Shown: piece after piece, positions 14,131-20,673 of the stretch
Position numbering within the stretch: position 1 is the first letter of the stretch
How the letters are laid out: every line of letters begins with the position of its first letter
Source: an uncultured Gammaproteobacteria bacterium
Lineage (GTDB): Bacteria; Pseudomonadota; Gammaproteobacteria; Steroidobacterales; Woeseiaceae
DNA: 21,280 nt
NCBI GenBank assembly: GCA_938003715.1
Contig: CALKYK010000493.1
Location: 1-21,280, forward strand
Direction: 5' to 3'
The notes under the pieces: generated by a model
What the model was told of the DNA's origin: nothing
The model's database searches: none
Seen by the model: only the letters and a program-made list of their open reading frames with translations
Translations under genes and position numbers: made by a program

Positions 14131-14685
14131 TCTGCCATGACCATCTTGGTTCTCAATCATGATCGATTCGCTGATCGATGAAAAATCATCAATTACTCTG
14201 CTTGGCGCGTCGCCAAACGTATCTAAGTAGAATGTCGAGCTATCAATCAGAAAACGATTGTTTTCAAATACGTAATGATAATCGACTCGGTGGAGGTCCG
14301 ATGACAAAGCTGTCGAAAAGTATACGACCAGTACGACCTCGCCATCACTGGAGTTCTCAACTTCGTACTCATGAACTTTGTTGATTTTTCTCCCGTACTC
14401 GAAAATATCCGAGAATGCATTTAACACCTCGAGAGTATCAGGAAAGTCGGATTCGATAATTGCACCGACGCTGTCGGCTAGATACGCCTGGGAGAAATAC
14501 GTTGCAGATTCGCTCGGCTTGTCCGAAACCGAATGACGATAGTCCCGAAATTGTTCAATAACTTTCTCATTTGGAGAGCATGCGACGAGAACCGTGGCAA
14601 TATACACTGAGAGCACATAGCCGGAACGATGATTGCAGGACTTTGGACTGCTGCACGCCGCAATGGGTGGGGAACCGCGCACCAT
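14125..14685 (-). CDS. Cassette gene: putative lipoprotein of unknown function
   Basis: A hydrophobic run Y-V-L-S-V-Y-I-A-T-V-L-V-A-C-S-P looks like a lipoprotein signal with lipobox L-V-A-C, predicting lipid attachment and a periplasmic location. The mature part is about 150 residues, acidic and beta-rich near the end (V-V-L-V-V-Y-F-S-T-A, Y-H-Y-V-F-E-N-N-R-F-L-I-D), with no known family recognised. The start is uncertain: ATG at 14685 lies 15 bases past the VOC stop with GAGG upstream; a GTG at 14616 would leave a very short signal peptide. No attC separates it from the VOC gene, so both may share one cassette. Confidence 0.65.
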   Translation of the reverse strand: MVRGSPPIAACSSPKSCNHRSGYVLSVYIATVLVACSPNEKVIEQFRDYRHSVSDKPSESATYFSQAYLADSVGAIIESDFPDTLEVLNAFSDIFEYGRKINKVHEYEVENSSDGEVVLVVYFSTALSSDLHRVDYHYVFENNRFLIDSSTFYLDTFGDAPSRVIDDFSSISESIMIENQDGHGRI

Positions 14686-14699
14686 CTCCTGCGCCGCCT

Positions 14700-15110
14700 C
14701 TAAGTGGCAGTCCATGGATCGTAGCTGCCGAAATTCCATAGGTGTCCCTCTGGATCTCGACACGAGTAGTTCTTGCCACCGTAGTCCTCCTCCGTTAGCG
14801 GCATGACAATTTTCGCTCCGCCTTTGACAGCGTCGCGATAGTGCTCATCAATCGATCGAACAATAATATAGGAGCTCTGACTTACGACTGCGTCCGGCGA
14901 GCTTGGAGGTGCTTGTAGATTGCCGAAATCGTCGTCTCGAGCTGAGCCGAGCATAACCATGCCATTGCCAAAGGTGAGTTGGGCGTGCTCGATTCGACCG
15001 TCGTCACCTGGCACAACCAGATGCTCTTTGAAGCCAAACGCGTTGCAAAGCCACTTGATGGCAGACTGGGCATCGTTATAACGGAGTGTAGGAATGATCG
15101 TTGGATTCAT
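14700..15110 (-). CDS. Cassette gene: VOC protein (PhnB/glyoxalase-like)
   Basis: The product has 136 residues starting M-N-P-T-I-I-P-T-L-R-Y-N-D-A-Q-S-A-I-K-W-L. It has the PhnB-like layout: F-G-F-K-E-H near residue 26, H-A-Q-L-T-F-G-N-G-M-V-M-L-G, I-I-V-R-S-I-D-E-H-Y, and a C-terminal C-R-D-P-E-G-H-L-W-N-F-G-S-Y-D-P-W. The D-P-E-G-H and preceding residues make the metal/ligand site typical of the subfamily. The ATG at 15110 gives the family N-terminus; a GTG four codons upstream is possible. It is the only VOC gene in the array, in contrast to three in the left part. Confidence 0.88.
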   Translation of the reverse strand: MNPTIIPTLRYNDAQSAIKWLCNAFGFKEHLVVPGDDGRIEHAQLTFGNGMVMLGSARDDDFGNLQAPPSSPDAVVSQSSYIIVRSIDEHYRDAVKGGAKIVMPLTEEDYGGKNYSCRDPEGHLWNFGSYDPWTAT

Positions 15111-15137
15111 AAACTTGTGCACAATTTTTAAGATTTT

Positions 15138-15249
15138 GTAGATCGACTAAGCACCATGGCGCCAGTGGAATGTACGACTATTGGGCGAAACGCTCCCGCG
15201 ACAGGCGCGCCGCACCCGCCAATGCGGCCAGTGCAGCGCCTTGTTAGAC
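15138..15249 (-). repeat. attC-like site, 112-bp class
   Basis: R'' is a perfect GTTAGAC at 15243-15249, preceded by G-C-C-A-G-T-G-C-A-G-C-G-C. At the other end GACTAAGC and the palindromic ATGGCGCCAGT keep the attC spacing, but the R' heptamer itself (GTAGATC) is badly damaged. It is probably an inactive relic on the R' side. Confidence 0.7.
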
Positions 15250-15261
15250 CGCAGCTGGTTA

Positions 15262-15873
15262 TCATGGTGACAGGCCTCTGAATCCAGCATACACAAGCAA
15301 AGCGGACAGCAGGAATACGAATATCGCCGTGAATGGCTCCAGCATATTTCCCAGCCTTTGAAACCACAACTGGGACGCCGTGGGCTTTACCAGCTCATCC
15401 ACGATGTGTCGATGCTTGGGCGATACCGGCTTATTCGCAATCAGCGTGTAGTAGACACGTGCCCGGGTCGATCCGTAAAGCCAGGCCAGAGAGAACAACA
15501 CAAACGTACAAATTGCGGCGAGGTATGGATTTGATACTAGTGAAAACCATGACCCCTGCAACCAGGCCAGGAACCCGACTGATGCCAGGAAATTCGCGGT
15601 CAATAGCAGCCGGCTCAGGGGGCTATTGACTGTGATTGTGTACAGAATCGTGAATGGAAACAGAAACACTACGACCATCAAAGCAAGCACTTCGGCAGGC
15701 GACATCGAATCAAACGGGAAGTGCCCGAGTATTGCCAGCACTCCGTAAACCAGCGTGCCGATCAGGGACGACAGACACAGGATGAGCACGAATCTCAAAA
15801 ACCCTGGCGGATTCACTCCTGGCGAATTGATTAATCCACCAGTCCACAGTGGCACTTTTCCGGCAGGTCTCAT
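15262..15873 (-). CDS. Cassette gene: multi-pass membrane protein, paralogue of the one at 11364
   Basis: The product has 203 residues with hydrophobic segments at about 27-48, 60-81, 89-111, 120-138 and 178-199. Shared with the other cassette gene are R-P-A-G-K-V-P-L-W-T, P-P-G-F-L-R-F-V-L-I-L, S-L-I-G-T-L, N-S-P-L-S-R-L-L-L, A-W-L-Y-G-S-T-R-A-R-V-Y-Y-T-L-I and P-V-S-P-K. The open frame continues upstream through the attC, but that part is recombination-site sequence; the ATG at 15873 lies nine bases into the cassette. No catalytic motif is seen. An inner-membrane location is likely; function is unknown. Confidence 0.78.
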   Translation of the reverse strand: MRPAGKVPLWTGGLINSPGVNPPGFLRFVLILCLSSLIGTLVYGVLAILGHFPFDSMSPAEVLALMVVVFLFPFTILYTITVNSPLSRLLLTANFLASVGFLAWLQGSWFSLVSNPYLAAICTFVLFSLAWLYGSTRARVYYTLIANKPVSPKHRHIVDELVKPTASQLWFQRLGNMLEPFTAIFVFLLSALLVYAGFRGLSP

Positions 15874-15881
15874 CGTAAGCG

Positions 15882-16001
15882 CCCTAACGACTAAGCTCAC
15901 TGGCGCCAGTAGCTGGCACACTTTCGTGCGAGGCGTGGATCATAACACTGCACGGAGTGTGACAGCCGCGCTCGGGCGGGCAGTGCTGGGCATTGCTAGC
16001 C
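15882..16001 (-). repeat. attC site, 120-bp class
   Basis: CCCTAAC (15882-15888) is followed by GACTAAGCTCACTGGCGCCA, nearly identical to the sites at 17657 and 20674. On the R'' side GGGCGGGCAGTGCTGGGCATT leads to GCTAGCC (15995-16001), a core with two changes from GTTAGGC. Total length is identical to the other two of its class. Confidence 0.8.
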
Positions 16002-16279
16002 GGCATACGGCACTGGCCTGAAAATCTGCTTTCCTCGATGGCAGTCAACCATTACGTCCCAACGAATAGGCTCCAGGAGGTCGCTTTCGGCCATGAGCAG
16101 CGGGCTTCTCCTTGTTGCCTCGCAGCCAGGATGCGTATGGCTCGAAAGACTTTTCACCGTGGCGACGCAACATAAGCTGGGCCCGGGTTCGACGCACCAG
16201 CGAGCAACTGTGAAGCCGTACCGTCCCGTGCGCGTAGCCCGCTGCTAGGATGTCCGGACATGTGCGGCAAGGAACACCG

Positions 16280-16966
16280 ATGCCACCCGATCAAACCGCA
16301 AACTACCAGCGCGCTCTCGACGCCCGGCAACCGGACCTGACGGTCTTGATGGACGCGGTGACCAAGCCACACAACGTTTCTGCGATCATCCGCGCGGCCG
16401 ACGCCGTCGGAATCCAGCAAGTGCACACCATTTCGACAGGTGAGCTGGTGCGTCGAGATCACATGAGCCTCGGCGGCGCGAAGCACTGGGTCGCCGTGAC
16501 GACGCACCGTTCTACGCGCGCCGCACTCACGGCGCTACGTGCCGATGGCTGGCGACTCGTGGCTGCGTATAGTGGCGACAAATCGCGTGATTATCGCGAT
16601 ATCGATTACACGCAGAAGGTGGCGATCATGGTCGGGGGCTAGCATATTGGCCTGAGCGATGCTGCGCGCGCAGAGGCCGACGAGCACATCGCCATTCCAA
16701 TGCACGGTCACGGGTCGTCGCTGACCGTGTCGGTAGTCGTCGGCATCATTCTGTTCGAGGCCGAGCGACAGCGGCGCGCGGCAGGGCTGTACGACCAGTC
16801 GCGTCTGACTCCCGACGAGCGTGCTCGTACACTGTTCGAGTGGTCGTATCCCGACATCGCAAAACGGTGCCGTGCCCAGGGAAAACCCTATCCCGAGCTC
16901 ACAGCTGACGGCATGATCGCGGCGAACCCGCTGATCGACATATCGACTGTCAGTGAGCCGGAGTGA
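16280..16966 (+). pseudogene. trmH: Broken trmH: tRNA (guanosine-18-2'-O)-methyltransferase with an in-frame amber codon
   Basis: Intact TrmH methylates the ribose of G18 in tRNA using S-adenosylmethionine through the SPOUT knot. The frame is 228 codons, as expected (E. coli about 229), with AAGGA seven bases before the ATG. Residues 19-42 (R-Q-P-D-L-T-V-L-M-D-A-V-T-K-P-H-N-V-S-A) are almost identical to known TrmH, with the catalytic-arginine region I-I-R-A-A-D-A-V-G intact. Codon 121 is TAG (16640-16642) where a conserved Glu codon stands in the G-x-E-x-x-G loop, and the knot motif S-L-N-V-S-V-A reads S-L-T-V-S-V-V. It is the only plus-strand gene here. Amber readthrough is possible but the lost Asn argues for decay. 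16002-16279 holds no clear gene. Confidence 0.88.
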
Positions 16967-17077
16967 CGCCGAGCCGATTTTCAGTCTGGGTCGGTATCGG
17001 CCTCGGGTAGTAAGTCTGGCTTAAATTCCGATTACAAGGAGAAGGTGGCCAATCGCCGGCACATACTACTGGATACC

Positions 17078-17157
17078 ACCTAACGTTCTATCGGACTGGC
17101 CACAGCGAATCTCATTCGCTATTTGAATCAATTCCGTGCCGAATCAACACGTCACAC
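17078..17157 (-). repeat. Possible short attC-like element (about 80 bp)
   Basis: ACCTAAC at 17078-17084 is a perfect core heptamer. To its right TCGG/CCGA and the GCGAAT-CTC-ATTCGC hairpin (17105-17119) give an imperfect palindrome, and GTCACAC (17151-17157) with the TGA of the small ORF sits where R'' is expected. The right core is poor, so this is a tentative call. Confidence 0.45.
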
Positions 17158-17265
17158 CTCGATGACTAAGTCTGGAATCTCCTGATTCGACGATGTATTT
17201 GCATCAGGCGTATCACCATCGACAGCTTCGGTAAGTATTGTCGTTGGCAGCAGTGTAGAAATCAT
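17152..17265 (-). CDS. Short cassette ORF, 37 aa
   Basis: An ATG at 17265-17263 is preceded by GGAG at six-base spacing, directly after the perfect R' core GTTAGGT of the attC at 17277. This is the same layout as the longer cassette genes. The product M-I-S-T-L-L-P-T-T-I-L-T-E-A-V-D-G-D is acidic with no Lys, Arg or aromatic residue, and ends I-P-D-L-V-I-E-V. TGA is at 17154-17152. No family is recognised. It may be a real microprotein or the start of a gene whose rest was lost. Confidence 0.45.
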   Translation of the reverse strand: MISTLLPTTILTEAVDGDTPDANTSSNQEIPDLVIEV

Positions 17266-17276
17266 GACGAGCTCCA

Positions 17277-17373
17277 ACCTAACGATTAAGCTCACCCGCA
17301 TTTGACGCAGACCGCCTGGACCGGCAGCGCAAGGCGGGCTGGGTCAAGTGACTTGGGCAGAGTATTGTCAGGC
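17277..17373 (-). repeat. attC site, 97-bp class
   Basis: The cores are ACCTAAC (17277-17283) and GTCAGGC (17367-17373), both good. Inside, CATTTGACGCAGACCGCC and GCGCAAGGCGGGCTGGGTCA form the two arms (TTGAC pairs with GTCAA; CCGCC with GGCGG). It is nearly identical to the site at 19791. The TGA of the gene at 17368 is inside R''. Confidence 0.92.
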
Positions 17374-17637
17374 GTCTTCTGTAAGGGTCCCGATCAGAAG
17401 ATCCTCGAATTCTGGCATTCTCTGCCACTTATCGTAGTCTGCATCCGTGTGATTAGCGACTTCGTTGGGACTTGCTTCTCGAGAATTCCATGCGGTGTTA
17501 ATGTGGTGATAGAGATGGCTTATCTCTACTACGTAGTCGCCGTAAGAGTAGTCCTTGTCGCTCTTAAGATTCGAAATAGTTTCCTGAAGCTGCTCAAGGG
17601 CTTCTTCTAGATGAAATGTAATCCATTCTTTGTTCAA
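17368..17637 (-). CDS. Cassette gene: small acidic helical protein, 89 aa
   Basis: This is a soluble, acidic protein with two predicted helices: an N-terminal W-I-T-F-H-L-E-E-A-L-E-Q-L-Q-E-T-I-S-N-L and a middle Y-V-V-E-I-S-H-L-Y-H-H-I-N-T-A-W-N-S-R. The layout recalls small uncharacterised helical-bundle proteins, but no family is recognised. The start is a TTG at 17637 with GGAG seven bases upstream, which fixes it well. The TGA falls in the R'' core of the attC at 17277. Such small acidic products are common among integron cassettes. Confidence 0.75.
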   Translation of the reverse strand: MNKEWITFHLEEALEQLQETISNLKSDKDYSYGDYVVEISHLYHHINTAWNSREASPNEVANHTDADYDKWQRMPEFEDLLIGTLTEDA

Positions 17638-17656
17638 ACGACGACTCCAGAATGAC

Positions 17657-17776
17657 GCCTAATGACAAAGCTTACTGGCGCCAGCAGCTGGCTGGCCTGT
17701 TGCGAGCCTCAAAGTATACAACCTGCAAGAGAAGTGACAGCTGAGGCCAGGCGGGCAGTGCAGCGCATTGTCAGAC
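17657..17776 (-). repeat. attC site, 120-bp class
   Basis: The R' core is GCCTAAT (17657-17663) and the R'' core GTCAGAC (17770-17776). Shared blocks are ACTGGCGCCAGCAGCTGGC, TCAAAGTATA, GTGACAGCTG and GGGCAGTGCAGCGCATT, which match the site at 20674 over most of its length. Confidence 0.92.
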
Positions 17777-17806
17777 TGCAGAAAAGCAAGCGCGATTTCA
17801 CGACGA

Positions 17807-18292
17807 TCATTGCGACCATTTTTCAACCACCAGGCTCGCAGCGTTGATCAGTTCATCAACGTCGTCTCCAATGAAATCTGCTCGTACGCCGTAAGGCAGG
17901 GCCAATTCCAACACCGATCCTGATCCAACGCGAAACAATTTCGCCGTCGCACCAAGAATGCTGTGCTCTTCTACGAGGTGAGTTTGGTCATCGGTTTCAA
18001 CAATTCCCGAAATACCTGGTGAATGATCGAGAACAAATAGAATGCGAATTGGTAATCGAACATCTGTCAATTCTTGTACAAAAAGAATACTTCCCGGCCG
18101 TAGTGACTCGACTGCTACTTTGAACGGTATGCAAGCGTGAAAATTCTTTTGTTCCAGGGAAAGGCACCAGGTGTCCGATGAATTAGTCCAACGATATTCC
18201 AGTGGTTCACTAGCTATTGATACGGTCGCAAAGTTAATCAAGCAGACTGTCAATACGCGAATGGATAGCTCAAACTTAACGAAACTCTTCAC
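17807..18292 (-). CDS. Cassette gene: putative exported protein, 161 aa
   Basis: The N-terminus M-K-S-F-V-K-F-E-L-S-I-R-V-L-T-V-C-L-I-N with a following A-S-E looks like a Sec signal peptide cleaved near residue 28. The mature part has two cysteines (C43, C54), probably a disulphide in the periplasm, and is beta-rich (S-I-L-F-V-Q-E-L, I-R-I-L-F-V-L-D). The C-terminal part has L-E-L-A-L-P-Y-G-V-R and an amphipathic helix. No family is recognised. The stop lies 30 bases right of the attC at 17657. Codon use is AT-richer than in the left part of the window. Confidence 0.7.
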   Translation of the reverse strand: MKSFVKFELSIRVLTVCLINFATVSIASEPLEYRWTNSSDTWCLSLEQKNFHACIPFKVAVESLRPGSILFVQELTDVRLPIRILFVLDHSPGISGIVETDDQTHLVEEHSILGATAKLFRVGSGSVLELALPYGVRADFIGDDVDELINAASLVVEKWSQ

Positions 18293-18368
18293 AGCGGCAC
18301 CGTGTGTATTTTTCGATCATTTTAGCCGGCGTCGACTTTATAATGCATGTGAATCCAGCACCAGGACA

Positions 18369-18590
18369 TTAAGAAAGCCGAGCTTCAAGGCCTGCGTATT
18401 CGGGTACCAACCATTTTAGTCCATGCTCCTCGAATTGAACTCCGATTGTAACTTCACCGTCATCCCAAAGAGCAATATCTACGATTACGCCTTTGCCAAA
18501 AATCGCGTGCTTAACTTTCGTACCCGATTTCACCACACCGAGCTTCGGGAGTTGAGTGTCCGGAATGCTTTTTGCCTGCTTTTTCGCCAT
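18369..18590 (-). CDS. Cassette gene: stand-alone UvrD/PcrA C-terminal (Tudor-like) domain, 73 aa
   Basis: Residues 23-70 match the C-terminal Tudor-like domain found at the end of UvrD/PcrA helicases: G-T-K-V-K-H-A-I-F-G-K-G-V-I-V-D-I, then I-G-V-Q-F-E-E-H-G-L-K-W-L-V-P-E-Y-A-G-L-E. In the helicases this module binds RNA polymerase or nucleic acid. Here nothing else of the helicase is present; a basic tail M-A-K-K-Q-A-K precedes it. A free-standing copy could compete for or bridge the same partner; that is inference. The ATG at 18590 lies 36 bases from the R' core at 18626. No attC is recognisable between it and the gene at 17807. Confidence 0.8.
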   Translation of the reverse strand: MAKKQAKSIPDTQLPKLGVVKSGTKVKHAIFGKGVIVDIALWDDGEVTIGVQFEEHGLKWLVPEYAGLEARLS

Positions 18591-18625
18591 TGGAAAGGGA
18601 CGCGTGCGAAGTACTCGGTCGTGCC

Positions 18626-18722
18626 GCTTAACGACTCAGCTTACTTGCACTTGACGATTGCCCTTTGAAGCGGCAGCGCAAGGCGCGTTGAGTCAAGTGG
18701 CAGGTGCAGCGTATTGTTCGGT
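18626..18722 (-). repeat. attC site, 97-bp class
   Basis: The R' core is GCTTAAC (18626-18632), the R'' core GTTCGGT (18716-18722, one change). The body has CACTTGACGATTGCCC, GCGGCAGCGCAAGGCGCG and GAGTCAAGTGGCAGGTGCA, so TTGAC and GTCAA pair as in the others. 112 bases without a gene separate it from the next stop codon at 18835. Confidence 0.88.
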
Positions 18723-18834
18723 AACACTTGGTACCGGACCTAAAGTCTGCTTTTGCCATCGGTGGTCATACATTAAATGTTAATTTCCAAGCCCCGAGGA
18801 GCTGTTTTCGGTTAAAAGCAGGCATTCGTCGCGG

Positions 18835-19326
18835 CTATTCTTTTTTCAGATAGACCTTGTGCACAGTCTGCAAGTCGCCCCATTGCGGATCTTCGAAAAA
18901 TTCAATATCGAGTGGATATCTGGGGTGATCGGCCAGAACTTCGTTAAAAGTGGTCATGAACTCATCGCGGTCGCTGATGTAATAAACAAGCTCTTTGAGA
19001 CCGTTTCCCGTTTTGCTGTACACCTGAACACACAATTCATTTTCCTGAATTTCATCAATCGCGTGCTCGAGATCGACCATCTGGCTATTCACTGCGGGCA
19101 AAGGCATTCCGTTGTTTTCCGTGCGGTCGTACTTCCATGAAATTACGGTTAGCCACCCAAACCGATCACGCACAGATTCAGAAGGGAGTTCCTCCATAAC
19201 CTTCATGACAATGGGATAACCCTCGTTCTGATATTCGAGGAGAAGCCACGACGAATCGCCAGCCGCCGAGTTTGGGGTGCTCATAATAAGGATCAGTATT
19301 CCGACTAAGTAAAATCTTGCAAGCAT
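18835..19326 (-). CDS. Cassette gene: putative exported protein, 163 aa
   Basis: The frame is open to 19416, but the upstream part is rich in Arg/Gln and unlike a protein start. From the ATG at 19326 the product starts with a signal peptide (M-L-A-R-F-Y-L-V-G-I-L-I-L-I-M-S-T then A-A-G), cleaved near residue 22. The mature part is acidic, with W-L-L-L-E-Y-Q-N-E-G-Y-P-I-V-M-K, F-G-W-L-T-V-I-S-W-K-Y and repeated Glu/Asp; it ends Y-L-K-K-E. The strand-rich middle could be a small two-layer domain related to the DUF695/RNase-E-inhibitor-like group, but I cannot support that firmly. Confidence 0.68.
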   Translation of the reverse strand: MLARFYLVGILILIMSTPNSAAGDSSWLLLEYQNEGYPIVMKVMEELPSESVRDRFGWLTVISWKYDRTENNGMPLPAVNSQMVDLEHAIDEIQENELCVQVYSKTGNGLKELVYYISDRDEFMTTFNEVLADHPRYPLDIEFFEDPQWGDLQTVHKVYLKKE

Positions 19327-19461
19327 TGTTCTTGTAGTTTGGATTCGCCCAATTCGTTCAATCAGCTGTTGTTGCCTTTGGATCGATGGCGGTCTCCGGC
19401 CGTTAGTTAAGCCCAATATTCGGTTTCGGAAGGAACGCGGCGCGCCGCTGGCGCAGCTTTG

Positions 19462-19776
19462 TCACTTTTCGTCGCCGACTTCAATCCAGCGCAAGTAATT
19501 GTCGACCTCTTCCTCGACAGATTCATGTACAAGTGCTTCTTCCTTCAATACTTTCATCCGCGTCGCTAAAAGGCTGGACATCATTTCGTTAGTGGCTCGA
19601 ATACATTCAGTTTCTCCACTAGCTATGCAGTCGTGCTGCTTCTGCAGTAAAGGTATGTAGGCAGCCTCTATTTGAGTGGAAGACTTTATTCCGTATCGCT
19701 GCCCAAAGTACGCAGTCACAAATACCAGGGCGACTGTGGCAACCAAAAGTAACGATATCACTATGACTCTGCGCAT
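19462..19776 (-). CDS. Cassette gene: small membrane-anchored or exported protein, 104 aa
   Basis: Residues 1-22 form a basic start (M-R-R) and a hydrophobic helix (V-I-V-I-S-L-L-L-V-A-T-V-A-L-V-F-V), either an anchor or an uncleaved signal. The rest is helical with two cysteines (C50, C58) flanking A-S-G-E-T-E, then a coiled-coil-like L-A-T-R-M-K-V-L-K-E-E-A. No family is recognised. ATG at 19776 follows AGG by eight bases, shortly after the R' core at 19791. The boundary to the next cassette on the left (19327-19461) shows no clear attC. Confidence 0.7.
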   Translation of the reverse strand: MRRVIVISLLLVATVALVFVTAYFGQRYGIKSSTQIEAAYIPLLQKQHDCIASGETECIRATNEMMSSLLATRMKVLKEEALVHESVEEEVDNYLRWIEVGDEK

Positions 19777-19790
19777 TGTTTTTGCCTGCC

Positions 19791-19887
19791 GACTAACGTC
19801 TAAGCTTTCTTGAACTTGACGCAGACCGCCTGGAGCGGCAGCGCAAGGCGGGCAGGGTCAAGTGGCTAGTACAGCGCATTTTTAGAC
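19791..19887 (-). repeat. attC site, 97-bp class
   Basis: The R' core is GACTAAC (19791-19797); the R'' position holds TTTAGAC (19881-19887, one change). The body AACTTGACGCAGACCGCC-TGGAGC-GGCAGC-GCAAGGCGGGCAGGGTCAAGT is almost the same as in the site at 17277. The element folds into the expected single-strand hairpin. Confidence 0.88.
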
Positions 19888-19958
19888 GCACGACCCCAAC
19901 GACTCCCGGCTGGTAGGGTCGAGCACCACCATTCCTACACTCTCGGGTAACAACAAAA

Positions 19959-20264
19959 CTAGGACGATCCATCCGGTTTCCTCAGTTCCCCGGTTGCCAG
20001 ATAAACGAGCTCCTGCTCGGTTACACGAGATTCCGCGCTTAGCCATTTGGCCCGGTGAAAAAGTACTGAGGGCACAAAGACTTCGTACCATGTCTTATCC
20101 CCTGGCAACTCCTCTTTGCACACTACCTTTGCAGGGACTCCTCCATTCTGAAGTAGTCCCACTCTTACCTGCGCTGAGGCGGGATCCGGGAGCGATTCAA
20201 ATAGTTGCCATTCCAATATATGTGATCTCGAATTTGTGCGCCTATCGATCAAGCTTACCTGCAT
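19959..20264 (-). CDS. Cassette gene: hypothetical protein, frame uncertain at the 3' end
   Basis: The frame from 20264 gives 101 residues, ending at TAG 19959. The first 8 residues come from the attC at 20240, so the true start is probably downstream, for example the TTG at 20216 (L-E-W-Q-L-F-E-S-L-P-D-P). The body has V-R-V-G-L-L-Q-N-G-G-V-P-A-K-V-V and W-Y-E-V-F-V-P-S-V-L-F, which look like a beta domain. A second frame (20091-19882) continues past this stop with W-I-V-L-V-L-L-L-P-E-S-V-G and ends in a TAA inside the R'' core at 19881, the usual place for a cassette stop; a frameshift joining them is possible. No family is recognised. Confidence 0.55.
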   Translation of the reverse strand: MQVSLIDRRTNSRSHILEWQLFESLPDPASAQVRVGLLQNGGVPAKVVCKEELPGDKTWYEVFVPSVLFHRAKWLSAESRVTEQELVYLATGELRKPDGSS

Positions 20265-20336
20265 TTGACGCTGGCCAACCGGCGCGGCAGCGAAGCGAGG
20301 CCAGTGTCAAGTGGGAGGTGCAGCGTATTGTTACGC
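20240..20336 (-). repeat. attC site, 97-bp class
   Basis: GCCTATC (20240-20246) is R' with one change and GTTACGC (20330-20336) R'' with one change. The inner part CATTTGACGCTGGCC-AACCGGCGC-GGCAGCG and GAGGCCAGTGTCAAGTGG pairs GACGCTGGCC with GGCCAGTGTC. The TAA of the gene at 20331 is in R''. Confidence 0.88.
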
Positions 20337-20654
20337 GGCAATATCGACAACTTCAATGAAATCACCCAAGAACACTTCGTATTCCGTATACGATTCGCAT
20401 TGGCGGTCCAGCTCTTCAAATTCACCAGAGTAACGGTCTCGAAATGAATCTCGATCTTCTCTCGATTTCCAATAGTCGATGGTTACGTAGCGATTTTCAT
20501 CGTCGCAGTCTTGAATCAACGTGGTTTTCAGATAAGCCAGATCACGTCCGAATAATCTGTCCCACTCTCCCCCTGGCGCGTAGGCTTCTAAAAACCTCAC
20601 TTTTTCACTCGGCTTGATTGTGTACTGCCAAATATATGCGAATCGGCTGGGCAC
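20331..20654 (-). CDS. Cassette gene: antibiotic-biosynthesis-monooxygenase-like (dimeric alpha+beta barrel) protein, 107 aa
   Basis: The product shows the ABM-like pattern: F-A-Y-I-W-Q-Y-T-I-K-P-S-E-K-V-R-F-L-E-A-Y-A-P-G-G-E-W-D-R-L-F at the start, then L-K-T-T-L-I-Q-D, Y-V-T-I-D-Y-W-K-S-R-E-D-R-D-S-F and an acidic C-terminus. Such small proteins form dimeric barrels; some oxidise quinone-like substrates without a cofactor, and many have unknown substrates. The start GTG at 20654 is fixed by GGAG seven bases upstream, close to the R' core GTTAGGC at 20674. The TAA stop is in the R'' core. It is a complete, well-formed cassette gene. Confidence 0.85.
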   Translation of the reverse strand: MPSRFAYIWQYTIKPSEKVRFLEAYAPGGEWDRLFGRDLAYLKTTLIQDCDDENRYVTIDYWKSREDRDSFRDRYSGEFEELDRQCESYTEYEVFLGDFIEVVDIAA

Positions 20655-20673
20655 TGGACGTCTCCGATTTGCC

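Noticed and set aside
18330..18350. TATAAT-like box on the plus strand at 18339
   Set aside because: No reasonable -35 box at the right spacing and no plus-strand gene downstream.
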